64,000 nucleotides of DNA from Bradyrhizobium stylosanthis. Its GTDB lineage: Bacteria; Pseudomonadota; Alphaproteobacteria; Rhizobiales; Xanthobacteraceae. The notes below the pieces were generated by a model that ran no database searches, was not told the DNA's origin, and saw nothing but the letters and a program-made list of their open reading frames with translations. Positions within the stretch are counted from its first letter, which is position 1, and each line of letters begins with the position of its first letter. A program made the position numbers and the translations under genes. Positions 17,815-27,992 of this stretch are shown one piece after another. The stretch lies in contig NZ_LVEM01000002.1 of the NCBI RefSeq assembly GCF_001641335.1, positions 175,754 through 239,753 on the forward strand. Reading direction: 5' to 3'.

Positions 17815-18888
17815 ATGCTGGTATTGGGCATCGAAACCACCTGCGACGAGACCGCCGCGGCGGTGATCGAACGCGCGCCTGGCGGCCGCGGCAAGATCCT
17901 GTCCAACATCGTGCGGTCGCAGGTCGAGGAGCATGCCCGCTTCGGCGGCGTGGTGCCGGAGATCGCCGCCCGCGCCCATGTCGACGTGCTCGACGGGATC
18001 ATCGACCGCGCCATGCACGACGCCGGCATCGACTATGCCCAGCTCGACGGCGTCGCGGCGGCCGCGGGGCCGGGGCTGATCGGCGGCGTGATCGTCGGGC
18101 TCACCACCGCGAAGGCGATCGCGATGGTGCATGACACCCCGCTGGTCGCTGTGAACCATCTGGAGGCGCATGCGCTGACGCCGCGCCTCACCGACGGGAT
18201 CGATTTCCCCTACTGCCTCTTCCTCGCCTCGGGCGGCCACACCCAGATCGTCGCGGTCACCGGCGTCGGCCAATATATGCGGCTCGGCACCACCGTCGAC
18301 GATGCCATCGGCGAAGCCTTCGACAAGGTCGCGAAGATGCTAGGCCTGCCTTATCCCGGCGGCCCGCAGGTCGAGCGCGCCGCCGCGAGCGGCGATGCCA
18401 CGCGCTTTGCGTTCCCGCGGCCGATGCAGGGACGCCCCGACGCCAATTTCTCGCTGTCGGGATTGAAGACGGCGGTGCGCACCGAAGCGAGCCGACTGCC
18501 CGAGATCACGCCGCAGGACATCAGCGATCTCTGCGCGAGCTTCCAGGCCGCGGTGCTGGATTCGACAGCCGACCGGCTCGGCGTCGGCCTCAGGCTTTTC
18601 CGCGAACGGTTTGGCGCAGCCCGCGCGCTCGTGGCCGCGGGCGGCGTCGCCGCCAATCAGGCGATCCGCGGCGCGCTGCATGACGTCGCGCGGCAGGCCG
18701 GCACGCAGTTGATCATGCCGCCGCCAGCACTCTGCACCGACAACGGCGCGATGATCGCGTGGGCCGGCGCCGAGCGTCTCGCGCTCGGCTTGACCGATAC
18801 GATGGAAGCGCAGCCGCGCGCGCGCTGGCTGCTCGACGCCAATGCCACGGCACCCGCGGGCTACGGCAAGACGCGGGCAGGATATTAG
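17815..18888 (+). CDS. tsaD: tRNA N6-threonylcarbamoyladenosine transferase TsaD
   Basis: A 357-residue ASKHA-fold protein. [17 protein letters not shown] is the standard TsaD start; [10 protein letters not shown] holds the two metal-binding histidines, and [10 protein letters not shown] and [14 protein letters not shown] are nucleotide-site motifs. With TsaB and TsaE it transfers threonylcarbamoyl to A37 of tRNAs reading ANN codons. The ATG at 17815 is chosen from the family N-terminus. It is divergent from hemD, and gpsA begins at the base after its stop codon, so the two are co-transcribed. Confidence 0.96.
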   Translation: MLVLGIETTCDETAAAVIERAPGGRGKILSNIVRSQVEEHARFGGVVPEIAARAHVDVLDGIIDRAMHDAGIDYAQLDGVAAAAGPGLIGGVIVGLTTAKAIAMVHDTPLVAVNHLEAHALTPRLTDGIDFPYCLFLASGGHTQIVAVTGVGQYMRLGTTVDDAIGEAFDKVAKMLGLPYPGGPQVERAAASGDATRFAFPRPMQGRPDANFSLSGLKTAVRTEASRLPEITPQDISDLCASFQAAVLDSTADRLGVGLRLFRERFGAARALVAAGGVAANQAIRGALHDVARQAGTQLIMPPPALCTDNGAMIAWAGAERLALGLTDTMEAQPRARWLLDANATAPAGYGKTRAGY

Positions 18889-19869
18889 ATGACCGCGTTC
18901 CAATCCGTTGCGGTGATCGGAGCAGGCGCCTGGGGCACGGCGCTCGCGCTGGTGGCGGCGCGGGCAGGGCGGAGCGTCACGCTCTGGGCCCGCAATGCCG
19001 AGCACGCCGCACGGATCGCATCGACCCGCGACAATCCCCGCCTGCCCGGCATACGGATCGCTCCGGAGATCGTGGTGACGAGCGATCTCGCGGAAGCATC
19101 GCGCGCGGAGATGCTGCTGATCGCAACGCCTGCGCAGCACCTGCGCGGCACGGTCAACATGCTGGCCTCGCATCTCGCAAAGCCTGTCCCGGTCGTCGCC
19201 TGCGCCAAGGGCATCGAGCACGGCACCCATAAATTCATGACCGACGTGATCGCGGAAGCCGCGCCGCATGCGCAGCCGGCGATCCTGTCGGGCCCGAGCT
19301 TCGCCGACGACGTCGCACGCGGCCTGCCGACGGCGGTGACGCTGGCAGCGCGGGATGACGCGCTGGCAAGCAGCCTGGTGCTGGCGCTGGGCTCACCGAC
19401 ATTCCGCCCCTATCACTCCACCGACATCCGCGGCGTCGAGATCGGCGGCGCGGCCAAGAACGTGCTGGCGATCGCGGCCGGCATCGTGGTCGGCCGCAAG
19501 CTCGGGGCATCCGCCCATGCCGCGCTGACCACGCGCGGCTTCAGCGAGCTGGCGCGGCTCGGCCGTGCCTGCGGTGCGCGGGCGGAAACGCTTTCGGGTC
19601 TCTCCGGCCTCGGCGACCTCCTGCTGAGCTGCTCGACCGCACAATCGCGCAATTTCGCGCTTGGCATTGCGCTCGGGCGCGGCGAGGCGGCGCCGGCCGG
19701 CAAGCTCGCGGAAGGCGCCTTCACCGCGCCGGTGCTGGTCGAGCTCGCGGCCGCCGCAAATGTCGACATGCCCGTCTCACAGGCCGTCGCCGCCATCCTC
19801 GACAACAGATTGACGATCGACGCGGCGATCGAGGGGCTGCTGACGCGGCCGTTCAAGGCCGAGGAGTGA
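18889..19869 (+). CDS. gpsA: NAD(P)H-dependent glycerol-3-phosphate dehydrogenase
   Basis: A 326-residue cytosolic enzyme that reduces dihydroxyacetone phosphate to sn-glycerol-3-phosphate for phospholipid synthesis. The dinucleotide site is [12 protein letters not shown] near residue 8; [10 protein letters not shown] and [18 protein letters not shown] contain the conserved active-site lysines; [19 protein letters not shown] is the GpsA signature. The ATG abuts the tsaD stop with no gap, implying translational coupling. The length and motifs are complete. Confidence 0.96.
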   Translation: MTAFQSVAVIGAGAWGTALALVAARAGRSVTLWARNAEHAARIASTRDNPRLPGIRIAPEIVVTSDLAEASRAEMLLIATPAQHLRGTVNMLASHLAKPVPVVACAKGIEHGTHKFMTDVIAEAAPHAQPAILSGPSFADDVARGLPTAVTLAARDDALASSLVLALGSPTFRPYHSTDIRGVEIGGAAKNVLAIAAGIVVGRKLGASAHAALTTRGFSELARLGRACGARAETLSGLSGLGDLLLSCSTAQSRNFALGIALGRGEAAPAGKLAEGAFTAPVLVELAAAANVDMPVSQAVAAILDNRLTIDAAIEGLLTRPFKAEE

Positions 19870-19984
19870 GGCGCACCCTCGCCTCGCAGGTAGCGCTTCA
19901 CGGCCTCTGCACGCTGGTCTAGCCTAGCGCCACACCGCAGGATCCCGGTCCAACAACAACGAAACGGATCCAGGGGAAGAACGC

Positions 19985-21100
19985 ATGCGCAAACCGCATC
20001 ATGCGATCGTTTCGATCGCCATCGCCGCACTCACTGCCATTGCACTGCCGACCGCCGCGTACTCTCAGGCCGCGGTTTCCTATGACGAGCTCGCCAAGAA
20101 CGAGGCGGCCGCCAACGCCGAAAACGGCAAGCGGGTCGCACCCGTCAAGTCGATCGTCAATCCCTCCAACGACGTCAGCTCCGACATGCAGGCCATGATC
20201 GGCGCGCCGTTTCCGCCGCATTTCAATGCGGATCCAAAATCCGCGAGCGAATGGAAAGAACTGATCGAGCGCCGCGCAAAGCTGTCGATCGCGAACGTTC
20301 CGACCATGAAGGAGAAGCTCGGCGTCAAGGTCGAGGAGACCAGGATTGCCGGCGTGCATTGCTTCATCGTGACGCCGAACAGGATTCTGCCGGAGAACCG
20401 TCGGCGCCTCCTGGTCCACGTCCATGGCGGCGGCTACGTGTTCGGGCCGGGCGAAGCCGCGCTGCCGGAAGCGATCATGATGGCCGGCTTCGGCGGCTTC
20501 AAGGTGATCTCGGTCGACTACCGCATGCCGCCGGACTTCCCCTATCCCGCGGCGATGGACGACGCGATGGCGGTCTGGAAGGAGGTCACCAGAACGCACG
20601 ACGCACGACGGATGGCGATCTTCGGCACGTCGACAGGCGGGGCGATGACGCTGGCGATGGTGCTGCGGGCCAAGGACGAGAAGCTGCCGAAGCCGGCCGC
20701 GATCGCGCCGGGCACACCGTGGTCCGATATCGACAAGGTCGGCGACACCTATGCCAGCAATGAGTGGGTCGACAACGTGCTGGTGACCTGGGACGGCTGG
20801 CTCGGCCGCGCCGCGAAGCTCTATGCCAACGGCACCGACCTGAAGAACCCCTACATCTCGCCGATCTATGGCGACTTCAAGGGCTTCCCGCCGACGATCC
20901 TGACCTCAGGCACGCGCGACCTGTTCCTCAGCAACACGGTTCGCCCCCATCGCAAATTGCGGCGCGCCGGCGTCACCGCGGACCTCAATGTCTATGAGGG
21001 CCAGTCTCACGCGCAGTACCAGTTCAACATCAGCGCGCCGGAGACGAAGGAAGCCTTCACCGATATCGCAAAATTCTTCGATCGCCATTTGAAGGAGTGA
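19985..21100 (+). CDS. Exported alpha/beta hydrolase, hormone-sensitive-lipase family
   Basis: A 371-residue protein with a signal peptide (about 1-29; ALPTAAYSQ then A). The HSL motif HVHGGGYVFGPG supplies the oxyanion hole, FGTSTGGAMTLA the nucleophile elbow (usual GDSAG replaced by GTSTG), and the C-terminal YEGQSHAQYQ the catalytic histidine; the acid is likely in TSGTRDLF. It should hydrolyse short esters in the periplasm. The long N-terminal region before the HGGG motif (about residues 30-135) resembles exported esterases rather than cytosolic ones. Monocistronic by spacing. Confidence 0.88.
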   Translation: MRKPHHAIVSIAIAALTAIALPTAAYSQAAVSYDELAKNEAAANAENGKRVAPVKSIVNPSNDVSSDMQAMIGAPFPPHFNADPKSASEWKELIERRAKLSIANVPTMKEKLGVKVEETRIAGVHCFIVTPNRILPENRRRLLVHVHGGGYVFGPGEAALPEAIMMAGFGGFKVISVDYRMPPDFPYPAAMDDAMAVWKEVTRTHDARRMAIFGTSTGGAMTLAMVLRAKDEKLPKPAAIAPGTPWSDIDKVGDTYASNEWVDNVLVTWDGWLGRAAKLYANGTDLKNPYISPIYGDFKGFPPTILTSGTRDLFLSNTVRPHRKLRRAGVTADLNVYEGQSHAQYQFNISAPETKEAFTDIAKFFDRHLKE

Positions 21101-21116
21101 GCGCTGCGATGGATAT

Positions 21117-21145
21117 CGGATGCCCGCGCTTGTCGCGGGCATCCG
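21117..21145. repeat. Palindromic hairpin, CTTGT loop
   Basis: Perfect 12-base arms CGGATGCCCGCG and CGCGGGCATCCG flank CTTGT. It lies 17 bases after the esterase stop and could act as a terminator, although there is no T-run. Same loop as the hairpin at 12922 but a different, still paired, stem. Confidence 0.8.
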
Positions 21146-21193
21146 CGTGCCCTAAACATCGCGGCGGCGTATCCATGAACGGGACAGATTGCG

Positions 21194-21607
21194 ATGAACT
21201 ACTGGCTGGTGAAATCCGAACCGTCGGTGTGGTCGTGGGACCAGCAGGTCGCGAAGGGCGCCAAGGGCGAAGCCTGGACCGGCGTGCGCAATTACACCGC
21301 CCGCCAGAACCTCGTGAACATGAAGAAGGGCGATAAGGCGTTCTTCTATCATTCCAACGAGGGCAAGGAGATCGTCGGCATCGTCGAGATCATCAAGGAA
21401 GCCTACCTTGATCCGACCGACAAAACGGAAAAGTTCGTCTGCGTCGACATCAAGGCCGACAAGCCCTTGAAGACGCCGGTGACGATGGCCGCGGTCAAGG
21501 CCGAGACGAAGCTGAAAGACATGGCCCTGGTGAAATATTCGCGCCTGTCGGTGCAGCCGGTGACGGCCGAGGAGTGGAAGCTCGTCTGCAAGATGGGCGG
21601 GATGTAA
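21194..21607 (+). CDS. EVE domain protein (YTH-like fold, modified-base reader)
   Basis: A 137-residue single-domain protein beginning MNYWLVKSEPSVWSWDQQVA, the typical EVE start. WTGVRNYTARQNLVNMKKGD and AFFYHSNEGKEIVGIVEI complete the fold. EVE domains belong to the PUA/YTH group and are thought to bind modified bases in DNA or RNA; stand-alone versions like this are widespread in Proteobacteria. No restriction enzyme or defence gene is adjacent, so a housekeeping role is more likely than defence. Confidence 0.92.
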   Translation: MNYWLVKSEPSVWSWDQQVAKGAKGEAWTGVRNYTARQNLVNMKKGDKAFFYHSNEGKEIVGIVEIIKEAYLDPTDKTEKFVCVDIKADKPLKTPVTMAAVKAETKLKDMALVKYSRLSVQPVTAEEWKLVCKMGGM

Positions 21608-21617
21608 ATCACCGCTG

Positions 21618-21690
21618 TCGTAGCCCGGATGAGCGCAGCGACATCCGGGATGGTCCGGTCCCGCATATCGTCCGCTCATGCGGGCTACGA
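21618..21690. repeat. Inverted-repeat element (TCGTAGCCCG family) overlapping a gene end
   Basis: The two 18-base arms (21618-21635, TCGTAGCCCGGATGAGCG; 21673-21690) match at all but one position. The right arm lies over the end of the downstream cyclase gene: its minus-strand stop codon TAG is part of the arm (TCGTAGCCC). The interior also holds a small palindrome (ATCCGGGATGGTCCGG). Confidence 0.82.
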
Positions 21691-22815
21691 TGTCGGCGCT
21701 TCCGCCTTCGCCAACGCAAACACCTCGCATGGCATTGCAATGCCGCGCAGCGAATGCGATCCAAGCGCGATCAGCGGCATATCCGTCTCGGCTGCGAGTG
21801 CGCCCGACACCAGCACGGTCCGGCCGAGCTGCTTGCACAATCCTTCAAGCCGGCTGGCGAGATTGACCGCGGGACCGATCGCGGTGAAGTCGAGCCGGTT
21901 GGCGGCGCCGATATTACCCCAGAGCATCTCGCCGAGGTGAAGCGCCGCGCCGAACGCGAGTGGTGGTAAGCCTTGCGCGCGGCGCTCGGCGTTGAGATAG
22001 GCCATCCCCGCTTCGGCTGCGCCGGCGGCACGCAGCGCGGCGTCACAGGCGCGGCGCGGTGAGGCCTCGAGCACCGGAAAGATCGCGAGCACGCCATCGC
22101 CGATGAATTTCAACACCTCGCCGCCGAAGGCGTGAACCGCGCCGGCGATGCGGTCGAACCAGGCATCGAGCGCCGCGATGACCTGGGCCGGCGGCGTGGC
22201 CTCAGAGAGGATCGTGAAATTGCGCAGATCCGCATAGAGCAGCGCGGCCTGAATGGTCTCGCCGAGATCGCGCCGCAGCGGCGCCGCCAGCACCCGCTCC
22301 GCGCTGCGCTTGCCAAGGTAAGCATCGAGCGTCGCCCGCAACGTGGCGCGCCCGGCAAGCACGGCAAGCGGCGTCGCGGCGAAGCGCGCGGCCTGGCGTA
22401 ATCGTTCGATCTCATCCGCCGTGAACGGACGCGGTCCGATCCAGCCGAGCAGCGGCCCATCGGATCGTCCGACGGCATCTTCGTGCACTTCGCCGCCCGC
22501 GATGTCGCGCAGCCAGCGGCGGCCGGCGTCGTTGGGCGGATCAGGCGCAAGGCCGCCCGGCGCGAAGCCGAGCGCTTCGATCACCTCGCCGCTTTCGGCG
22601 CGCCACAGCCAGGTTCGCTTCGCGATCAGCGGATGCGGCACGTCCAGCGTCAGAGCGCCCGCCGCCAGCGGCACGCCATCGCCGACCAGATGCGCGCCGA
22701 GTTCCGCGAGCAAGCGGTCGGCCCCGGAACAATCTTGGGCGGCATCGACGAGCCAGGCGAGGGTCGGAGCAAGCTGCATGGCCCGATGATGGCCAAGCAG
22801 GGCGGTGTTTGTCAC
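21685..22815 (-). CDS. Class III adenylate cyclase with N-terminal sensor-like region
   Basis: About 376 residues. Residues 1-185 form an unassigned N-terminal region; from about 190 to 370 is a class III cyclase domain. Metal aspartates lie in YADLRNFT and FIGDGVLAIF, the substrate-contacting lysine in VLKFIGD, and the Asn/Arg pair in GPAVNLASRLE, so it looks catalytically complete. A GTG at 22815 is preferred because AAGGAT precedes it at good spacing; ATGs at 22857 and 22779 are alternatives. It is divergent from the SRPBCC gene. The stop codon lies in a dispersed inverted repeat. Confidence 0.87.
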   Translation of the reverse strand: MTNTALLGHHRAMQLAPTLAWLVDAAQDCSGADRLLAELGAHLVGDGVPLAAGALTLDVPHPLIAKRTWLWRAESGEVIEALGFAPGGLAPDPPNDAGRRWLRDIAGGEVHEDAVGRSDGPLLGWIGPRPFTADEIERLRQAARFAATPLAVLAGRATLRATLDAYLGKRSAERVLAAPLRRDLGETIQAALLYADLRNFTILSEATPPAQVIAALDAWFDRIAGAVHAFGGEVLKFIGDGVLAIFPVLEASPRRACDAALRAAGAAEAGMAYLNAERRAQGLPPLAFGAALHLGEMLWGNIGAANRLDFTAIGPAVNLASRLEGLCKQLGRTVLVSGALAAETDMPLIALGSHSLRGIAMPCEVFALAKAEAPTS

Positions 22816-22891
22816 GGGCAATCCTTGACGGAGCGCCGCGCCGCCGCCATGTGCCATGGTCTGCTCAAGGCAGGACCAGGGATGATCGCCG

Positions 22892-23347
22892 ATGACCGAA
22901 CCGTTCGTCATACGACGCGAGACCCAGATCGCGGCCCCGCGTGCCACCGTCTTCGCCTATCTCACCGACCCCGAAAAGATCCTGAGCTGGATGGGATCCG
23001 ACGCGACCACCGAGCCGCATCCCGGCGGTCTCTATCTGCTGAAAGGGATCGGTCCGCGCGACGGCGTCGCCCGCGGCGCGTTCCGCGAAGTCGTGCCGGT
23101 GCATCGCCTCGCCTACACGTTCGGCTGGGAGGGCGGCCAGGAAGTGCCGCCCGGCTCGAGCCTGATCGAGATCGACCTGATCGAACGCGACGGTGGCACG
23201 CTGCTGCGCATGACCCATAGCGGGCTGCCGAGCGAAGCGCAGGCGGCCGCGCATGCGACGGGGTGGGCGCATTACCTGGAGCGGCTCACGATCGCGGCCA
23301 GCGGCAAGGATCCCGGCCCGGACAGGGGTGTCACGACCAAGTCGTAG
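22892..23347 (+). CDS. SRPBCC/AHSA1-like domain protein
   Basis: A 151-residue START-fold protein. RETQIAAPRATVFAYLTDPE and WMGSDATTEPHPGGLY are the AHSA1 (Aha1 C-terminal) motifs, and the end THSGLPSEAQAAAHATGWAH is typical of this subgroup. These proteins bind hydrophobic ligands; the ligand here is unknown. In rhizobia they often follow an ArsR regulator, but none is adjacent. The ATG is preceded by AGGGATGA. The stop lies two bases before an inverted-repeat element. Confidence 0.88.
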   Translation: MTEPFVIRRETQIAAPRATVFAYLTDPEKILSWMGSDATTEPHPGGLYLLKGIGPRDGVARGAFREVVPVHRLAYTFGWEGGQEVPPGSSLIEIDLIERDGGTLLRMTHSGLPSEAQAAAHATGWAHYLERLTIAASGKDPGPDRGVTTKS

Positions 23348-23348
23348 C

Positions 23349-23449
23349 TCTCGTAGGGTGGGCAAAGCGAAGCGTGCCCACCACTCACAATGAAGCCCTG
23401 GAGATTGACCGCGGGCACGGCGCTTCGCGCCTTTGCCCACCCTACGAGA
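23349..23449. repeat. Inverted-repeat element with 19-base perfect ends (TCTCGTAGGGTGGGCAAAG)
   Basis: TCTCGTAGGGTGGGCAAAG at 23349-23367 is repeated as its exact reverse complement at 23431-23449. Inner segments (GCGAAGCGTGCCC and GGGCACGGCGCTTCGC) also pair imperfectly. It fills the gap between convergent SRPBCC and topoisomerase genes. No coding content; a non-autonomous repeat or bidirectional terminator are both possible. Confidence 0.85.
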
Positions 23450-23474
23450 TCGGAGCTGCTACGGCAGCGCGCCG

Positions 23475-24644
23475 CTAGACCGCCGCGGTCGCCACCACCT
23501 GCGCCAGCAACTGCTCACGCCGCGCCTGGGAACGCTGGCCCTTCATCGTCGCCGCAAAACGCTCGAGGATGCCGTCCTCGAAGGCCGTGACGATGGTGTC
23601 GTGTACGTAGCTCTTGCGGCAGATCGCCGGCGTGTTCGAGAGCTTGTCGGCGGCGGCGCGGATCGCCTCCAGCACCTGCTTCTTGCGACCGCGCTGGCTG
23701 GTCGCCGGCGTGATCCGCGACAGCGATTCCACCACGACGGCGGACGCCATCAGCGTACGGAAATCCTTCAGCGAGATCTTGATACCGGCGATCTCGCGCA
23801 GGAACGCATTCACCTGCGTGGTGCTGACCGCACGCACGATGCCGTAGGCATCGCGATACTGGAACATGCGCTTACCGGGAACGCCCTGCAGAATGCCGAT
23901 GGCGCGCACCAGCTTGGCCGCGTCGCACTCCTTGCGCACCGCCTTGCCGCCCTTGGCCTTGAAGGTCAGCACGAAGCTGTCCTCTTCCAGCGTGACATTG
24001 GCCTTCAGCAGCGTGGTGGCGCCGCGGGTGCCGTTGAGACGGGCGTAGGATTCATTGCCGGGACGGATCGCGGTGCGCGCGATCAGCTCGATCACGGCCG
24101 AAAGCGCGAACTCGCGGGTCGGCTCGTCACCCGACAGGAACGCCGAGACCTTGCGCCGGATTTTCGGCAGCGCACCGACGAGCTTTTCCAGGCGATGCGC
24201 CTTGCGGTGCTCGCGGACCTTCTCCCAGTCGGCGTGATAGCGATATTGCAGCCGGCCCGCGGCATCGCGCCCCACCGCCTGGAGATGCGAGCTCGGATCG
24301 GCGGAGTAGCGCACCTCGCGATAGGCCGGCGGCACCGCCATGGCGTGCAGGCGGCGGATGGTGCGGGCGTCGCGGATATGGGCGCCGTTGGGGCGGACGA
24401 AGGAATAGCCCTTGCCGCGCCGGATACGGCGGATTGTCAGCTCGTTCTGGTCGCCGAGCCGCAGGCCCAGCTCCTTGGCGAGTGCCTCGACCGCCGCTGG
24501 GGAGGCCGAGTCGAACACCTTTTTCGGGCTGGAACGGGTGGAACCGGCCGGTTTCGGCCATTGTCCGAGGGCTTTAGCCAGCGCAATGGCAGCAGGATCG
24601 GCCGAAGCGGGCCGCATCGTCCCGAGATTCTGCTGATCCATCAT
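23475..24644 (-). CDS. DNA topoisomerase IB (eukaryote-like)
   Basis: A 389-residue type IB topoisomerase of the bacterial/poxvirus type. The N-terminal domain (about 60-130) includes RRGKGYSFVRPNGAHIRD; the catalytic domain holds KVREHRKAHRLEKL, RPGNESYARLNGTRGATTLL, and CRKSYVHDTIVTAF, where the Tyr is the expected nucleophile. It relaxes both positive and negative supercoils without ATP. In alphaproteobacteria it is an accessory enzyme beside TopA and gyrase. The stop is close to a convergent inverted repeat; no partner gene adjoins it. Confidence 0.93.
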   Translation of the reverse strand: MMDQQNLGTMRPASADPAAIALAKALGQWPKPAGSTRSSPKKVFDSASPAAVEALAKELGLRLGDQNELTIRRIRRGKGYSFVRPNGAHIRDARTIRRLHAMAVPPAYREVRYSADPSSHLQAVGRDAAGRLQYRYHADWEKVREHRKAHRLEKLVGALPKIRRKVSAFLSGDEPTREFALSAVIELIARTAIRPGNESYARLNGTRGATTLLKANVTLEEDSFVLTFKAKGGKAVRKECDAAKLVRAIGILQGVPGKRMFQYRDAYGIVRAVSTTQVNAFLREIAGIKISLKDFRTLMASAVVVESLSRITPATSQRGRKKQVLEAIRAAADKLSNTPAICRKSYVHDTIVTAFEDGILERFAATMKGQRSQARREQLLAQVVATAAV

Positions 24645-25045
24645 AGTGTTACGCCTTGGCCCTGTCTGTTACCGTTCAATGCCGCTGTTCTGTTGTTTGT
24701 TCCCTGCGGGTCTCGTTGGACCCGGGTTAGCCACTTAGGGTGTTCCGAACCGCATTGCGAGTCCCGAATCAGTGAGAAGCGGTTTCTAAATACCTCCTGC
24801 GACGCATGGGCGCCCTGCACGGGCCTATTCCCGCGAACTGGGTAAAGAGCCGAAAGCCGCCTCCCGGCCTGTTTCAGATTTGCGACAGCCGGCCGCCACG
24901 GCTTGATCTTCCGCATGGCCGGCAGCCCGCCGAAGGTTCAGCTTGTGCTCCTTGTCGGGCCCGGTTAGCCCGACGCATAATCGGTTCAACGATGAAATCG
25001 GCGCGCCAGTTACCTGTGCTCGGCTTGCCGTATCTGGAGGGAAGC
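24645..25045. other. 401-base intergenic region between topoisomerase IB and acs
   Basis: No protein gene is supported. It separates divergent genes and must carry both promoters. The acs side has a hairpin, GTCGGGC-CCGGTTA-GCCCGAC (24954-24974), about 70 bases before the acs start, with TCTGGAGGG as ribosome site. The left half (24660-24790) has lower GC, with TGTTCTGTTGTTTGTTCC. I looked for SRP RNA, 6S RNA and known riboswitch motifs and could not support one. Confidence 0.6.
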
Positions 25046-26992
<1,947 letters not shown>

Positions 26993-27422
26993 GAAAACTC
27001 TCGTGCCCCGGACGCAGCGCAGCGCCGCTTGGCGGTGCGCTGCTGAGCCGGGGCCCACCGATCCGCGCAAAGAAGGAGCTGGGTCTCGGCTCTGCGTCGC
27101 GTCATTGCACGCCGCGCCGCGTCCGGGACACGAGACTGTTTTTCGCTTCGGCACTCTCCCTAGAAACAACCGCGGTTCACATCCTCACGCGCTTGTCAGC
27201 GCGCGTGACGGCGCGCCGGTATCTTTCCCGCCGAGTGTTGTTTTCAAGTCATTTACTTTATTTCGAACATTTCCTTTGTTCCCCCTGCTGGCTGGCCCCT
27301 GGCGGCCGCGCGTGGAAACCATCCGGTTAACGGGCGCGGTTAATACTGTGTGGGCCAACGGGCAATTTCCGGGTTTGCGTAGATTTGGACGACCCGTTCG
27401 GGGCAACGGAAGGGAAGCATTG
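26993..27422. other. 430-base gap between acs and the L,D-transpeptidase gene
   Basis: Its first third is the inverted-repeat element at 26999-27135. The rest (27136-27422) is unusually AT-rich for this genome around 27236-27285 (TCATTTACTTTATTTCG) and probably holds the promoter of the transpeptidase gene. I could not fix a -35/-10 pair with confidence. No open frame with coding character was seen. Confidence 0.6.
26999..27135. repeat. Inverted-repeat element with 17-base ends (TCTCGTG family)
   Basis: TCTCGTGCCCCGGACGC (26999-27015) and GCGTCCGGGACACGAGA (27119-27135) are inverted copies with one mismatch. The interior contains another palindromic stretch (GCGCAGCGCCGCTTGGCGGT then GCGC). 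It begins seven bases after the acs stop. Confidence 0.8.
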
Positions 27423-27938
27423 ATGTCGATGAGGATTGCTGTGGCGCTGGCCGCCACCATCGGGGCAGGGGCCTTGATGTCGACCGCCGCCGAGGCGCGG
27501 CCGGAGATGGTGGGAACCCGCCTCGCCGACTATTCGCCGGGCACCATCGTGGTCAAAACCAGCGAGCGCAAACTCTATCTGATCCTCGATAGCGGCCATG
27601 CCGTGCGCTATCCGGTCGGCGTCGGCAAGTCCGGCAAGCAATGGGCCGGCACCACCCGCATCGACGGCAAGTACCGCAACCCGGCCTGGTCGCCGCCCGC
27701 CGAGGTGAAGCGCGACAAGCCGCAGCTTCCCGACGTCATTCCCGGCGGCTCGCCGCGCAACCCGATGGGCGTCGCGGCGATGACGCTCTCCGGCGGCGAA
27801 TACGCCATCCACGGCACCAACGTCCCGGGCTCGGTCGGTGGCTTCGTCTCCTATGGCTGCATCCGCATGCTCAACGACGACATCACCGATCTCTATGGCC
27901 GCGTCTCCGTCGGCACGACGGTGGTCGTGACGCGCTGA
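27423..27938 (+). CDS. L,D-transpeptidase (YkuD domain), exported
   Basis: A 171-residue protein with a signal peptide (about 1-24, GALMSTAAEA). YkuD domain residues 45-170 include VKTSERKLYLILDSGHAVRY and the catalytic block HGTN then FVSYGCIRMLNDDITDLY, where the Cys is the nucleophile. It forms 3-3 peptidoglycan cross-links or attaches periplasmic proteins to peptidoglycan. ATG at 27423 follows GGAAGGGAAGC; a second ATG six bases later also fits. The long upstream region and a good downstream terminator make it a single-gene unit. Confidence 0.93.
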   Translation: MSMRIAVALAATIGAGALMSTAAEARPEMVGTRLADYSPGTIVVKTSERKLYLILDSGHAVRYPVGVGKSGKQWAGTTRIDGKYRNPAWSPPAEVKRDKPQLPDVIPGGSPRNPMGVAAMTLSGGEYAIHGTNVPGSVGGFVSYGCIRMLNDDITDLYGRVSVGTTVVVTR

Positions 27939-27965
27939 TCGCCGCAAATCCCAAAGAGTTGAAAG

Positions 27966-27992
27966 AGCCGCGCCGATCGACGCGGCTTTTTT
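27966..27992 (+). terminator. Rho-independent terminator of the L,D-transpeptidase gene
   Basis: Stem AGCCGCG/CGCGGCT with loop CCGATCGA, then TTTTTT. It lies 27 bases after the stop codon. The T-run touches the stop codon of the convergent nuclease gene at 27991. Confidence 0.88.

Noticed and set aside
16917..18029. An extended hemD frame reaching to 18029
   Set aside because: The added 122 residues are antisense to tsaD and the conserved HemD start is at 17663.
21194..21607. EVE protein as part of a defence system
   Set aside because: Neighbours are an esterase and a cyclase; no nuclease, methylase or NTPase accompanies it.
24660..24960. Possible SRP or 6S RNA in the acs leader
   Set aside because: No conserved SRP loop or 6S bubble structure could be recognised by eye.
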